Part shown: positions 12,906 to 25,340 of the stretch, in pieces
How positions within the stretch are numbered: the first letter of the stretch is position 1
Layout of the letters: each line of letters starts with the position of its first letter
Source of the DNA: Girardinichthys multiradiatus
Taxonomy: Eukaryota > Chordata > Actinopteri > Cyprinodontiformes > Goodeidae
DNA length: 64,000 nucleotides
Assembly: GCF_021462225.1 (NCBI RefSeq)
Contig: NC_061806.1
Coordinates: 29,373,644-29,437,643 of the forward strand
Reading direction: 5' to 3'
The notes under the pieces: generated by a model
Database searches by the model: none
What the model saw: only the letters and a program-made list of their open reading frames with translations
What the model was told of the DNA's origin: nothing
Position numbers and translations under genes: made by a program

Positions 12906-13383
12906 TCGTAGTAGGGGGTTGTCAAGTTTAGGAATCCAAAAACCCATTTTTGCCCCTTATAATATAAAGAATTATTCCCTTAAAACAATGTTTTTGTTAA
13001 GGAATGAAACCCAGAACTACACAGGTTACCTTTCTCAGAAATTAAGTTAGACTATATGATGAAAAACAAATAAGCTTTTACATGACAGAAAAATGTCAAC
13101 ACATCCGAGTTATGTGACTGAGTTATGTGACCCAAAGCTCACATAATTTTTTGCTATACTCCAGTTGGTGGCAGTAACGCATCTTTTATTTACTTACCAG
13201 CCACTTCTAAAAGTCAGAAGAAGAACCACAAAAACAGTGTCATCTTTTCCCATTGAGACAACAATCACAGAAACACTGCAGGAAGGGAAAAGTGGAATTA
13301 TGCTCATCAGTTTAATCCTCATAAGAAACAGAAGCTTTGAGTGTAGATCCTCTGAACCTTGCAACATGGCCAGATTTAGGTCT
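12906..13383. other. no recognisable feature
   Basis: No supported gene or named repeat. Confidence 0.45.
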
Positions 13384-13599
13384 GCTTTTGGATTTCTTTA
13401 GATTGAGGCATGATGTGTTGCTTTTTAAGCCTACTTCAGTCCACTTCATGTGGTCAGTCAGGTTCTATTTAAGTTATTTTTTGATTCTTTAGGTCTGGCA
13501 GTAATCAGACCTGGGTGTGGGTTTTGAAAATGATGAAATGTAATTATTCGCAGATAATGCATGATTTAACAAGGGGGCCATATTCTTTCACACCACTGA
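13384..13599 (-). mobile_element. Tc1-like end fragment with first transposase codons
   Basis: On the minus strand a start codon near 13408 is followed by MPQSKEIQK-like residues, the N-terminus of a common fish Tc1 transposase. Upstream of it lies the family's 5' region (tctggcagtaatcagacctgggtgtgg at about 13495, in two parts) and the end aagggggccatattctttcacacca. The rest of the element is missing. Same family as 41076-41632 and 49138-50366. Confidence 0.75.
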
Positions 13600-14586
13600 A
13601 TTTCTTACCTTTTCACTGCAACAAATGATAGTAGTGATGCTGCTAAAATATAAATCTAAAAGCTACAATTATTGAGAAATTGTAAAAAAAAAAAAATCAA
13701 CCAGAATATCACAGGAAACTGAGAAATGACAGGTCATGCCACTGAAAATATGTTTCTCATCAGCTCAACTAAAGCTGAACAAAGTCATCACACTTAAATT
13801 CAGCCGACACTTTCGAATCACTTAAATGAACATCTTTCACATTTTTTACGGGGAAATAAATTACACACTTGGGCTTTCCATCAATGGCTTTAACTGGTGC
13901 TTCAGCCAGCCTTCATTAGACCAGTTAGAGCTGCTAAGTATAACATTTTAACATTAATAACTTATTACCGCTTTCACTGAGACATCAGTGGCACTACAGT
14001 ATACAAATTAGACTGTTACTGACAAGATTAGCAGTTTTATTGACTGGTTCCCACCCAAGTGAATGAAGAGTCAAAGGGGTTTAAAGGAAAGGTGTTGACA
14101 ATTACGGGAAGCTTAGAAGCCCACTGTGAGCTGAAGGCGCCGGATTTTCTCTGTTGGGTGCCTTTTTGTTTACAGTAATTAGGCCAAGATATAACAAGTC
14201 ATATGACAGTGATGTATGGATGTTTCCATTCAAGTCTTTAGCAGCTTTTGTGTGACATGATTCCAAGCTGGATGAGTAGTTTAGACTAGCAGCATCCGTG
14301 GGAGGCTTTCCACGCATGATTCACATATATGTGCAGTGACAACTATGTTTATGCATGCATGACTGAAAACCAGAATCTTTACAGAAAACAGTGTAGAGAA
14401 AACAGAACCGCAATTTGTCAGAAAAACATCTGACAAACGTAGAGCAAATCCGAAGTGGGACAATCTACAGGGAAATAACCTGTAGAGTTTTGGTCAGGTT
14501 TTGGAAGTCAGAGAACAGAAAACAACACTTGGGAAAGATAGCACAATCTCAATGCTACATTTAATACAATTAATTATATTTGTCTT
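13600..14586. other. no recognisable feature
   Basis: AT-rich, with a 14-bp poly-A at about 13684. No supported gene. Confidence 0.45.
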
Positions 14587-14714
14587 TTGAAATGTTTTGC
14601 AGATGGTGTAGGAATAAGGCAATCAACACTAATCTGGTGTAAATCATATATGTATAATGGATTCCAGTTTGCTCATATAAATGATAAATCTTCTTTGACA
14701 CCAAAGTTATTTGG

Positions 14715-14840
14715 AAAGTACTACAGAGCTCAGTGTTCAGGCCAGTTATACTTAAACAATATTTACAATGTTCCACAGAGCTCAGTGTTTGTGCCAGTTC
14801 TTCCTCCTATCTATGAGGTACCACAAAGCTCAGTTTGGGC
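14715..14840 (+). repeat. threefold tandem copy of an RT motif in the L2 fossil
   Basis: Three copies of a cagagctcagtgtt..gccagtt block lie at about 14723, 14773 and 14821, spaced about 50 bp. In frame, copies two and three read VPQSSVFVPVL and VPQSSVWAKG; copy one reads LQSSVFRPVIL in another frame. The motif corresponds to the VPQGSVLGP block that precedes the catalytic YxDD/FADD region of LINE reverse transcriptases, which normally occurs once. Confidence 0.6.
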
Positions 14841-15190
14841 CAAAGGACAAAGACAAACTTAAAGACAAACTTAAATACAAACGAAGGTGGACATGAAACA
14901 ATAGGGCAGGTAATCAAAACAGACACAGGTGTGGATCAGGCATGCGGAAAGACAGATGGGCACTTGAACCTTATTAGGGAGGGACGAGAACATGAGGAGC
15001 CAGACAAGACAAAATGTAGACAAACCCAAGGAAACCAGAACACAGATCTGAGAATAAAACTAATAGAACAGAATCTACAACAACTAACAAATAAGGTACC
15101 AGAAACAGGGAGTGAAGAAATAAGTCACACTGGTAACAAAAAACACCTGACTAAATGTAAACAAATACCAAACCGAAAACACACAAGATG
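14841..15190 (-). mobile_element. partial LTR-like insert within the L2 fossil
   Basis: Splits the L2 LINE. On the minus strand it shows cacctgtgtctgttttgatt followed by gtatttaag, an organisation like the U3/promoter part of the solo LTR at 10715 (cacctgt.., then a TATA-like box). It is truncated, with no R/U5 recognised and no target duplication found. The 118-residue open frame across it (14835-15191) is Asn/Thr/Lys-rich chance sequence. Confidence 0.45.
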
Positions 15191-16080
15191 ACACAGTTAA
15201 ACTTAGACAAAACAGAAATAATTGTCTTTGGACCTGAAGGGTGGTATTACTTTGGTTTCCTAATCGTTAAGACTAGGCTTGAAAACGTCCCTATTAGGTA
15301 TATGTAAATAAATATGAATTTTCTTTTTAGTTAGGGCTGGCTCAGGGACCCATCCTTTTATTTATGCTGCTACATAATGGACTGTTTGATGACAGGACCT
15401 AGAGAAGTTTGGAAAAATGTTATATCCCTTTTCTTTAGCTGTGAATATACAAATCAAAATATATAAAAATGACTTGTAAGTAATTTTAATAAATAAAGTC
15501 CAGATTTAAATATACTTAAATAATGATTTGAAATATTTTTTACCATGTTTTTGTTTCACATATGTAGCATCTATGATTTTATATCTAACCTTTTGTATTT
15601 ATACAATAGAAATGGTAGAAATCTGGATATTGGAGTCTGGAAAATGTATCAAGTGTGAAAATCCTGTAATTTATACCATTAGTGTTCCTCACTGTGTTCC
15701 TCTCCTCTCAGCCTCCAGCCGGTTGAGACAGATGGCTGCTCGAACTCAGTCTGGTTCTGCTGGAGGGAATGGTCCTTCTCCACTGGGAGTGCTCAGGATG
15801 TGGAGTTTCTTCAGTTCTTCACTTTGATGCAATCTGATCGTTTGCTCAGACAACATTTTACTAATTGGCATTTTATGAATTCCTGAATGTAATTGTTGGG
15901 AATTGCACTGAAAGCTTATTCAAGTAGACTTCAGCTTAGCAGACTGATTTTAAATATGGATTGATTAAATATAACTGGATAAGAATTGAACCTGTTTGTT
16001 TTTTATCTTTGAGATGTTTTTTTTATTGAGGCCTGGAGTTATATAAATAACCTGAATTGAATTAGAATCAATTGTGAGCA

Positions 16081-17947
16081 GAAACATGTTTGGGTTACTT
16101 TATGTCTAAGCCAGGAGGTTGAAGTCGGCAGGAGGTTTCAGTTCATGCTAATCAGATGATTTATTAACGTAATAAAAACCTTTTGTTGTGATTTATCTTT
16201 TCAACATTTCACCTGGCTGACAGAAGGCATCCAGGAAGGTTAGAAAACGTGCATGAATGAAATACAAAAATAAATAAATGACCATTTGTTGGTTTATTGA
16301 AGGAAAAGACAAAGAGATTGGGAGAAAATGAGAAACAGTGTGGAAGCACCACTCTGGGCTCAGGTGTTTTTCTTCAATTCCTGTGACATTTATGTCTCAT
16401 TTGGTTTGTGGCTGCAGCTGCTGAGGCAAATGTTAGAGGAAGTTTGCATGCAAGTGTGTGGCCTCGCTACCCTTAAGGTGAAAGCTATCCAAAGTGACAA
16501 CTTGTAGTTGTAATCACAGCTTTCAACCTGTGCCAGTCACACAGAAAACTAATTTTTAGCTCCATCCATGACAAACAATCTGAGATGACGCAGGAGAACA
16601 TCAGGGCGACAACCTAATTATGCACAGAAAGGTGAAGGAATCCCTGAGAGTTCAAATAGCTCATCAAATTGTCCGCGCCTGTGGTCTCTGGAGGGTGTTA
16701 GAATCCAAAATGACTGTTAGCAAGGGGGATGCACAGCCGACAAGCTCAGACAAATTCTCAGGAACTGTGCTAAAATGTAAAATCTGTGCAAGTATACACA
16801 AGGGGAAAAAATTGAAGAAAACAAGAATGAAACTATTAGGAGGAATGGAGTGCTTCACTGCACAACAACACAAATTTGCAGAGGCTAAACACACATAAAT
16901 GCACAGAGAAAGACAGATGGGAACCTCAGGCTTCACAGGTGGCACCTGCATTTCAAGCAGATACTGCTGCCAATGGCCAGTGCAGAAAAACAAAATCCAA
17001 ATACAAGTTAAAGTGTCATGTGCAAACATCAACCATCAGTCTGCCCGTTCCTTCCAGGATAATGTTTTCTCCAGCCAGCAGACCATGAAGCACCTCAGGT
17101 GTGCCACGTATGGCAGCTTCGGCACATAAACATGCAATGACCGCCATAAAAAACACAACACTTGGGAGCACGCAAACACAGACATCTGTCACATTTCCCC
17201 TCATGTCTGCGACATTTCAGAACAGGACATTTTATCTTCCTCATGGCACAACATCAATGTTTTACATCCTCTTTAAATTTTAAATTTTGCACTTGTCACA
17301 CGATGACTTTAATAATTCACAACACCAATATTTCTGTAATGACTGGTAATATCCACACAGCGACTGAAATGTTCAGTAGCTTGTTTCCCACCTGCACAGA
17401 TTTTGTGTATTGTTTGTAAATGTCCTGAAGATAATAGATACACACCAGTTTAGCTTTCTGTTGTTTACACATTAATCTTATTAATGACTTCAGATCAGAA
17501 GCATAGATTGTCTGCAGAAGCATTTTAAATCCCCACAAGATGAGAGCTCAAGAAATGTGAATCCTCTATCCAGTTTTTTTTCTATTTTTTTCTAAGTGTA
17601 GAATTTGTGAGGAAAATATTTTTCTTGGTGTATATATTATTGAAACGTGGCTTAGCCCAAATAAATCTGCTAAAACTCATTCAGCATGAAACCAGTCATG
17701 ATGCTGCTACATTTTTGGTACATGCAAAAAAGGTTTCTCCAGCTGCTTTCCCGGCCATTCTAATACACATTTACTCCAAGGGTCATTACATCCACTCTAG
17801 GATGTTTCCACTGACCTTGTTCTGCAGAATCTGCAGAGTTTCAGAATTCTTCATATTCAGGTTTTTGCACCTCAACCATCAGTTTTAGCCTTGCTGTGGA
17901 GGAGGAACCATTATTATTTTTAGCATCTAATCAGCCGTGAGGAAATA
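16081..17947. other. no gene recognised
   Basis: No supported gene or repeat. Open frames up to 122 residues overlap on both strands and have no recognisable domain. Confidence 0.5.
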
Positions 17948-17949
17948 TA

Positions 17950-19561
17950 CAGGTCCTTCTCAAAATATTAGCATATTGTGATAAAGTTCATTATTTTCCA
18001 TAATGTAATGATGAAAATTTAACATTCATATATTTTAGATTCATTGCACACTAACTGAAATATTTCAGGTCTTTTATTGTCTTAATACGGATGATTTTGG
18101 CATACAGCTCATGAAAACCCAAAATTCCTATCTCACAAAATTAGCATATTTCATCCGACCAATAAAAGAAAAGTGTTTTTAATACAAAAAACATCAACCT
18201 TCAAATAATCATGTACAGTTATGCACTCAATACTTGGTCGGGAATCCTTTGGCAGAAATGACTGCTTCAATGTGGCGTGGCATGGAAGCAATCAGCCTGA
18301 GACACTGCTGAGGTCTTATGGAGGCCCAGGATGCTTCGATAGCGGCCTTTAGCTCATCCAGAGTGTTGGGTCTTGAGTCTCTCAACGTTCTCTTCACAAT
18401 ATCCCACAGATTCTCTATGGGGTTCAGGTCAGGAGAGTTGGCAGGCCAATTGAGCACAGTGATACCATGGTCAGTAAACCATTTACCAGTGGTTTTGGCA
18501 CTGTGAGCAGGTGCCAGGTCGTGCTGAAAAATGAAATCTTCATCTCCATAAAGCTTTTCAGCAGATGGAAGCATGAAGTGCTCCAAAATCTCCTGATAGC
18601 TAGCTGCATTGACCCTGCCCTTGATAAAACACAGTGGACCAACACCAGCAGCTGACACGGCACCCCAGACCATCACTGACTGTGGGTACTTGAGACACTG
18701 GACTTCTGGCATTTTGGCATTTCCTTCTCCCCAGTCTTCCTCCAGACTCTGGCACCTTGATTTCCGAATGACATGCAGAATTTGCTTTCATCTGAAAAAA
18801 GTACTTTGGACCACTGAGCAACAGTCCAGTGCTGCTTCTCTGTAGCCCAGGTCAGGTGCTTCTGCCACTGTTTCTGGTTCAAAAGTGGCTTGACCTGGGG
18901 AATGCGGCACCTGTAGCCCATTTCCTGCACACGCCTGTGCACGGTGGCTCTGGATGTTTCTACTCCAGACTCAGTCCACTGCTTCCGCAGGTCCCCCAAG
19001 GTCTGGAATCGGCCCTTCTCCACAATCTTCCTCAGGGTCCGGTCACCTCTTCTCGTTATGCAGCGTTTTCTGCCACACATTTTCCTTCCCACAGACGTCC
19101 CACTCAGGTGCCTTGATACAGCACTCTGGGAACAGCCTATTCGTTCAGAAATTTCTTTCTGTGTCTTACCCTCTTGCTTGAGGGTGTCAATAGTGGCCTT
19201 CTGGACAGCAGTCAGGTCGGCAGTCTTACCCATGATTGGGGTTTTGAGTGATGAACCAGGCTGGGAGTTTTAAAGGCCTCAGGAATCTTTTGCAGGTGTT
19301 TAGAGTTAACTCGTTGATTCAGATGATTAGGTTCATAGCTCGTTTAGAGACCCTTTTAATGATATGCTAATTGTGTGAGATAGGAATTTTGGGTTTTCAT
19401 GAGCTGTATGCCAAAATCATCCGTATTAAGACAATAAAAGACTTGAAATATTTCAGTTAGTGTGCAATGAATCTAAAATATATGAATGTTAAAGTTTCAT
19501 CATTACATTATGGAAAATAATTAACTTTATCACATTATGCTAATATTTTGAGAAGGACCTG
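17950..19561 (-). mobile_element. nearly intact Tc1-like (DD34E) transposon
   Basis: 1,612 bp with TA target duplications at 17948-17949 and 19562-19563. Terminal inverted repeats of roughly 210 bp begin caggtccttctcaaaatatt and the right end is the near-perfect complement. The transposase is on the minus strand, with its start about 325 bp inside the right end. It is complete apart from one 2-bp insertion in the coding region. A second copy of its left end lies at 63296-63546, with about 5 differences over 251 bp. The ends are intact, so it could still be mobilised if a functional transposase of this family exists elsewhere in the genome. Confidence 0.95.
18227..19233 (-). pseudogene. Tc1 transposase with a single frameshift
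   Basis: Starts at ATG 19233 (MGKTADLTAV). Residues 8-48 are the first helix-turn-helix, GRKR at 54-57 is the basic hook, a second helix-turn-helix follows to about 105, and the first catalytic Asp is D148 in FSDESK. The frame runs to a stop at 18673. In the next frame (18712-18227) the protein continues: the QHDLAPAH block with the second Asp, then SPDLNPIENLW with the Glu, 34 residues later, and a complete C-terminus ending GFPTKY. Comparison with the family suggests a 2-bp insertion near 18692 as the only lesion. Full length would be about 335 residues. Cut-and-paste transposase binding the terminal repeats. Confidence 0.93.
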
Positions 19562-19563
19562 TA

Positions 19564-21390
19564 GATGAATGGTTCTTTTGCACCACTGAGACTGCCATCA
19601 TGCACAACAATTTTTAACCCACCACAGTGAGGATACCATGTCAGGTTCTGTAAGAAGTAGTCATGCAGGCTCCTGTTGCTCTCCTAATTTCTCCCTCATT
19701 GCTAAATATGAAGCCAGGGCTTTTCTTACATACAGCCTAAACACATGAGTGAAATTTGGAGATGTGCATGCTGCTCGCCATCTGGTACCCCTATCCAATG
19801 GGGATCCCAGTGCATGCAGATTTCTGTGTGCACACAGCTGAAGTACTGCATGGTGCAGTATTTATTGGGATAAAGATTGTAAATTGTTTGTTGCAGCTGT
19901 ATGGTGACATCCTTTGGGAGGAAGCCAGCGCAGATGGAGGACATGATGCATAACAGCTGTAGTTCCAGCAGCTTTGTAATAACTTACTTGGAGCATTGCC
20001 AGCCCAGTGTGAGTGAGATAAAATCCAAATTTAAATCCTGATGACCACACCACACTCCTCCAAATACCACCCAGGACCTCAATTTCTTACAACCACTGTG
20101 ATGGCCCACCACAACCTCCATACAGAAGCTTTGTGCATGCTCCAAACAGCTGAAAACTTACACAGATGTTCATGCAACATTGGTAGCCCACTGCACTCTT
20201 ATAATGCACTAGAAGACCCTGCCAAAAACATCTATATTCTTATTTAACACCATAGCAGCTTAATCTGATGTGAAAGGAGTCTAAATGCATGATAAAAGCT
20301 GCTGATGCATGTAGCACTAAAATGTGAACCTTTAACAGTTTTCATTGATTTTCTGTGCAGGATTTTCTTAACTATTTGAAAAAATCCTTCAAGCATTAAA
20401 AGACCTTTAATGATGATATCTATTACATGTCAAAGTAACAAATAGATATATCCTAAAAGCCTTAATGTTGAAATAGACTGCACTGCCATCTACCTGTTGA
20501 GGTTAGGTCTCCACCATTTTCAGACATTTGTTGAAATATTTGCTCTTGTGCCATCTACCCCTCACCCTTACTGTAAACTCAAACTAAGTTTAGAAGTTAC
20601 AGTAGTTCCCCTAGCATTCAACCATGGCATTTATTATTATGTAGTCTCGTATTTGGAATACATATTTCTAACCATATAATATATGATATGTAGCCCCAGT
20701 AACCTCTTGACTCCAACCCCCAGTACTGGGGCCAGAATTTAACTTTTGTTTTCTTCTAATTTCTTTACTGCAAATTCCATTAGTTAAACATAAATATATG
20801 TGTTATCCACAGAAATAGTAGAATCTGGCTAAAAGCTGATACAAACCATTTCTACAAACACCAAAACAGTTAAAACTAAACGCAGTTGAATCAGAAAATA
20901 AACAAACTGACGTAATCACAAAACTCGGTCTCAGCTGTTCACCATACGGCTTCTACACACACATCCAGCATATCTGCTGTAAGCAGAGAGCTCACAGATT
21001 CCAAAAAATACATTTTGTCGCAATCCACCTTTAACTCAGCCAGCAGCAAAGCAATGTCAGAGTTATCACTCCCATTTGAAAATAATTATTAAGATAATTA
21101 TTAACATAATGATTGTTTAGATAGAGTGTTTCAATTCTCAGAAAAATTCAGTTAGATTTGTGCATGTTATTTTGATCTCAAACTTCACAAAACCCCTTTG
21201 GGCTTAAGTAGTTTTGACAAAAAGGTGAAAAAAAGCAATTTTCAGGTCATGTTGCTTTTAAACATAATTGCTCAAGACAGGAATGTGTAGCACCAGTCTG
21301 AATGTGAGCCAACTATTGTGACTATTTCACAAAATTATAAAGAATTCCAAACATTTTCACTGTCGAACATGAGGATATAAAGTATGAAGT
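19564..21390. other. no gene recognised
   Basis: No supported gene or repeat. Confidence 0.5.
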
Positions 21391-21934
21391 TTTGCAAAAG
21401 TAACTATTTTGCATGCTGTTAAACCTCAAACCTCAGTGTAATTCATTCAGACTTTGTGACAGATGACACAAAGCACTGCAAAATTGTGAAGTGGAAGTAA
21501 AAGGATGAATGGTTTTCAAAATTGAATAATTGAAACTCTTAAAAGTTTGGCAAGCCTTATACATCATTGCACCCCTGAGTTACTTATTGGGAAGAAAATC
21601 CTTAGACTAATAAAACTGCTGCAAGTCTTTTGGGGGTGTGCGTTCATATTGAGATCCAATTAGAAAAAGGTGCACTCTGACTTCAGAAGGAAGTTGGTTG
21701 CACTGGATTTTGTTTAAGGGTTATTAAAGTAAAGGTGGCTGAATACACATGTATGCCACACTTTTCAAAATTTTGTTTGGAAAAGACTTTAAAAACCATG
21801 TATCATTTTCTTTCCACTTTAGAATTACGCACATCTTTGTTTTGCTCTATCGCATAAATTCCCAATAAAACACATTGCATCTTGTTGCATTAATGTGAAC
21901 AAGTTAACAGTTTTTATGCTTTTGCGAGGCAGTG
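21391..21934 (+). mobile_element. internally deleted Tc1-like copy (MITE-like)
   Basis: The right 200 bp match a very common fish Tc1 family: gtggctgaatacacatg.., accatgtatcattttctttc, and the end tttgcgaggcagtg before TA at 21935. The left part (about 21430-21660) is the opposite end of the same family, with aattgtgaagtggaagtaaaagg and gctgcaagtcttttggggg, the start of the inverted transposase C-terminus. No transposase body lies between. About 545 bp, non-autonomous. Same family as 56048-57349. Confidence 0.75.
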
Positions 21935-21936
21935 TA

Positions 21937-24819
21937 TGAAGTTTTCTAAGTTTCACAAGTTTTGCTTTAAAATGTTTTACAGAAAACCTGCACAGGTTCA
22001 CCAGGAGGATTTTAACAGTAAACCTTCTTGCAGGCTGCCAGGGAAGTGTGGAGAAGCTGGTGGATTCGGTTACCTTTGGACAGATCCTGGTGTTACAGTT
22101 TTAATGTGTTATGAAGTAGCTGGTTTTGTCTTTAAACACATATCATTTAACCAGAATATCTGCAAAATAGGCCCATGTTCTAACTTGAATTCATCTAATC
22201 ATTACATTAGTTGAATCACGTTACGCCATATGACTCCGTATGCTTTGGCTTTCTTTTATGCATTCCTTCAGTGATTTAATGAGGATCACTACCCTGTCAG
22301 CATCACTCAGAATTTGAGACATTGCTTTGGAGAAGTTGTCAGTCAATCAAAGCAGATTTGGAGCCAGAATTACAGTCTGCAAACAAATAAAATCTGTCAG
22401 CTGATGTTTGACATGAACTGCACCTCTGTCTGACAGCACTATGATTATCTCCAAGTTAACTGCAGCGGGCTGCTTACCCCCTCGCTGTGTTCCACATTTA
22501 AATTCAACCCCGGCCCTCCCTCTGACAGATGGTCAGTCTGTTATGTGTGCAGCATATGAACTATTGATTGCAACATTTACATGAATTATTTGAGCTACTC
22601 TTCTGCTGGGATTTTTTTTTTTCCAAAACAGGATCTGCTCCCGGCAGCGAAAATAACAAACAAGCAGTACTAAAATCTACTTTTGTGCTGTTGTTTTATA
22701 AGAAATAAATAAATAGCTGTACATGCTAATAGAGATCACAGAGAGGAAGATGCACAATGGCATCTTGTTTCTTCTAAGGCCATTTTTCAACATTGCATGT
22801 GAGAAACCAAGACCATCTGACAACACTGCAAGCTTGGTGCGTTTTCACAGGCATGCATCGCTGTGTCATAAACATGTTTTTGTGCAGGTTGCGCGTGGGA
22901 GTGCACATGTATTTTTCCGTGCATGTTTGAGTGTGTTTCTTGGCTTGCGTGACCATGGTTTTCAGCACTAAGAAAGAGGGAGTAAGGCAGACTGAATGTG
23001 AGAATAAGAATGACAGAGGGAGGGATGAGGATTGAAAGGAGAACAAGGTGGAGTACGAGACAAAGAGGTGGAGCAGGCTTTCAGCATCAGCAGTAGTGAT
23101 TTTTCTTTTCTTGCCGCTTGCCTGCTGAACAACTCACTACAGGTGAAACTTTTGGCCATTTTCACCTCCGTCATCGATTACAGAGGCCCAGTGGTGTCCT
23201 ATGTTTGTGTGAGTGCATCACAGTGTGCAGGTAAGTGTATGTGAAGACAGAAAGGAGAGCAAAAGTACACAATTCATGCATGCAGCAACAATGGAGAGAG
23301 ACAAAGAAACAATCGAGAAGGTGAGGAGTACTGAGGTTCTAGGGGGGTTCAAGTAGAGTAGAGGAAAATAAAGGATGAGAAAGAGAGGCCACAGACTAGG
23401 GGAAGATGAGAGAAGTAGTTGATAAAGAGGAAGAAAGAAGGAAGAAGTGAAGAAAGGCGTGAAGAAAACAGGAAGAGATGAGGTGAATTATAATCTGGGC
23501 TTTAAAAGCAGACAAAGCAATGTTTTAAATTCCCACTCGGTACACACCAATACCCTGCACAGACCTCTGTCCTGTGAAGTGGATAAATGCCTCCATCAGT
23601 GAGTAAAAATCTACTGTTTTTAAAAGCTACACACGTCAAACAATGCATAAAGTACTGAATCCTGTTAACCTTATGCATTTCTGCTGCATTATGCAGATAT
23701 ATCTGCCCCAACGTTGAGACCATAGAGAGAGCTCAGGTTGACAAATCCTCTATCCTTCAGCTTCCTTTCAGAATCCGGGTCTTCCTCAAATCCAGATAGT
23801 TTACAGGTTCTTCACCTGGTTCTTCCAGTTTTAATTCCCACGGCTTCATGTACTCCTCACAACAATCAGATTCAGACAAACTAAGAACTGGAATTTGTAT
23901 TTTAATTCTCTTTATTCCACGTACATGAGAAATGTTTTTGTAGCTTTATAACAAGTGAAATAATAACAAAAAACTGAAAGCATAAATAAGAATAATGATA
24001 ATAAATTGATAAAAAGAGGAAAATCCAATCTAGGACAACTATGAACATTCCCTGGAACAATTAATATTTTCAACAATTGTTACAACAAGTACTCACAACT
24101 AGGTACAAAAGCCCTGAAAGGCAAGAAAAAAACATGAAACGAAAGTTTATGACATGCATGTGCTAAAAATGTTCTGACATTTTCTCATAATCTGTCTTGA
24201 AGTCTGACCAAAGCTGCCTTTTGTTCCTGAATGTTTGAGCTTTGGGCCCTGAAAGGAAAATGTGTGACAAAAAAAGAAGAAGAAATCTTTTATCTTAAAC
24301 CAGAAAGAACTGACCTTGCAGGTTTGTTTACTTCTGTTTGTAGAGAAATGTTCAACACCTTGTCTATAGCCCCCAAAAGAGAAAACTGGGAGTAAATCTG
24401 ACAACTGTTTTTCCACACTCTATTGCTTTTATAGGGAATAAAACCCTATAGCCCTGAAATCATGTGAGCTATTTTCTAACTTTGACAAAATTGATGAGTT
24501 CTTAGCCAATAACAGAATAAACATGTTTTGGTCTTTACTACTGCAAGATAGTTTTGACACTTTTGAAAGAAGAGATAGAAGGCTACGGTGATGGTATGTA
24601 CAGTGTTTGACAAGAGGGGACCTTGCTATTTTTCAGGCATTTTTTTGCCTTTAAGTGTCAGAAGCAAACCAGCTCCACCAGAACAGCAACTTTCATATTA
24701 TAAAAATGCTGCAGTGCAGGAACGGAGATCTGAAAACACACAAAGTTGTGGTGAGATGTTGGCAGGCTACATGTTTATAAATTTGGACTTCTGATGATTT
24801 CTTATTTCTTTGCATAGGG
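21937..24819. other. no gene recognised
   Basis: No supported gene. Purine-rich on the + strand at about 23260-23480. A perfect splice-donor consensus lies at 23228-23236 (see findings). Confidence 0.5.
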
Positions 24820-25340
24820 GGCCGGAGGGTTTGGGGGGTGTTGCTCCAACTGTCGAAGCATAGTGGTTGCAATATCATGGTGTGAGGCTGTTTTGATGCT
24901 AGTGGTGAAGTGGATGGAATACTGAAGAGCTCATCCCTTTATTAAAAATCAACAACTAGATGTTGTAAATCTAGCAGAACAATGATTTAAAACACATCCA
25001 AACTGCTTCCGGAATGGACAAAACAGACTAACAAAGTTTCTGGAATGTTCTTCCCAAAGATCTGACTTCCAACTTGTTAAAAATTTGGGGGCCAACAATG
25101 TCAAAAAACCAACCAATTCAAATTAACTGCAGCCATTACTCCAGGGAAAGAGTTCGGATATCCAGTCAGACTAATAATGTAAATGTTTTGATTGCAACCG
25201 AAAGCGAGTGGTTGAGACGAAACTTGCTAGAGGACATTTAATCCAAATATTAGTGGTGGTGTTTGAATATATTTACTGCCGTATGTACGATCTGGACCCT
25301 GTGTGGAAAAGAGCGTCCTAGTTGTGTGATGTATAATTCA
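24820..25340 (+). pseudogene. Tc1-like transposase C-terminal fossil
   Basis: Degenerate match to a fish Tc1 family. ccaactgtcgaagcatagtgg and aatatcatggtgtgaggctg correspond to the KHGGGSIMVWGCF block (about 24848-24895). An aaaaaccaaccaattc block near 25104 and agtggttgagacgaaacttgctag with ggacatttaatccaaatatt near 25208-25245 correspond to the C-terminal end of the coding region. All frames are broken. The catalytic Asp and Glu blocks are not recognisable. Confidence 0.55.

Larger units (their letters stand above)
14587..16080 (+). mobile_element. L2-type LINE fossil (reverse transcriptase and 3' UTR)
   Basis: Pieces of a fish L2-like LINE occur in order: an RT part ending in a repeated VPQ(G)SV motif (14587-14830), then an interruption, then a segment reading LDKTEIIVFGPEG (15194-15243), a 3' region with ggctggctcagggaccc near 15340, and the characteristic 3' UTR block with cctctcctctcagcctccagccgg and gacagatggctgctcg near 15700-15760. 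It ends in gaattgaattag near 16070, matching the family's GAATT-rich tail. Stops and frameshifts abound, so it is inactive. The open frame 15528-15827 crosses UTR and is not a gene. Confidence 0.75.
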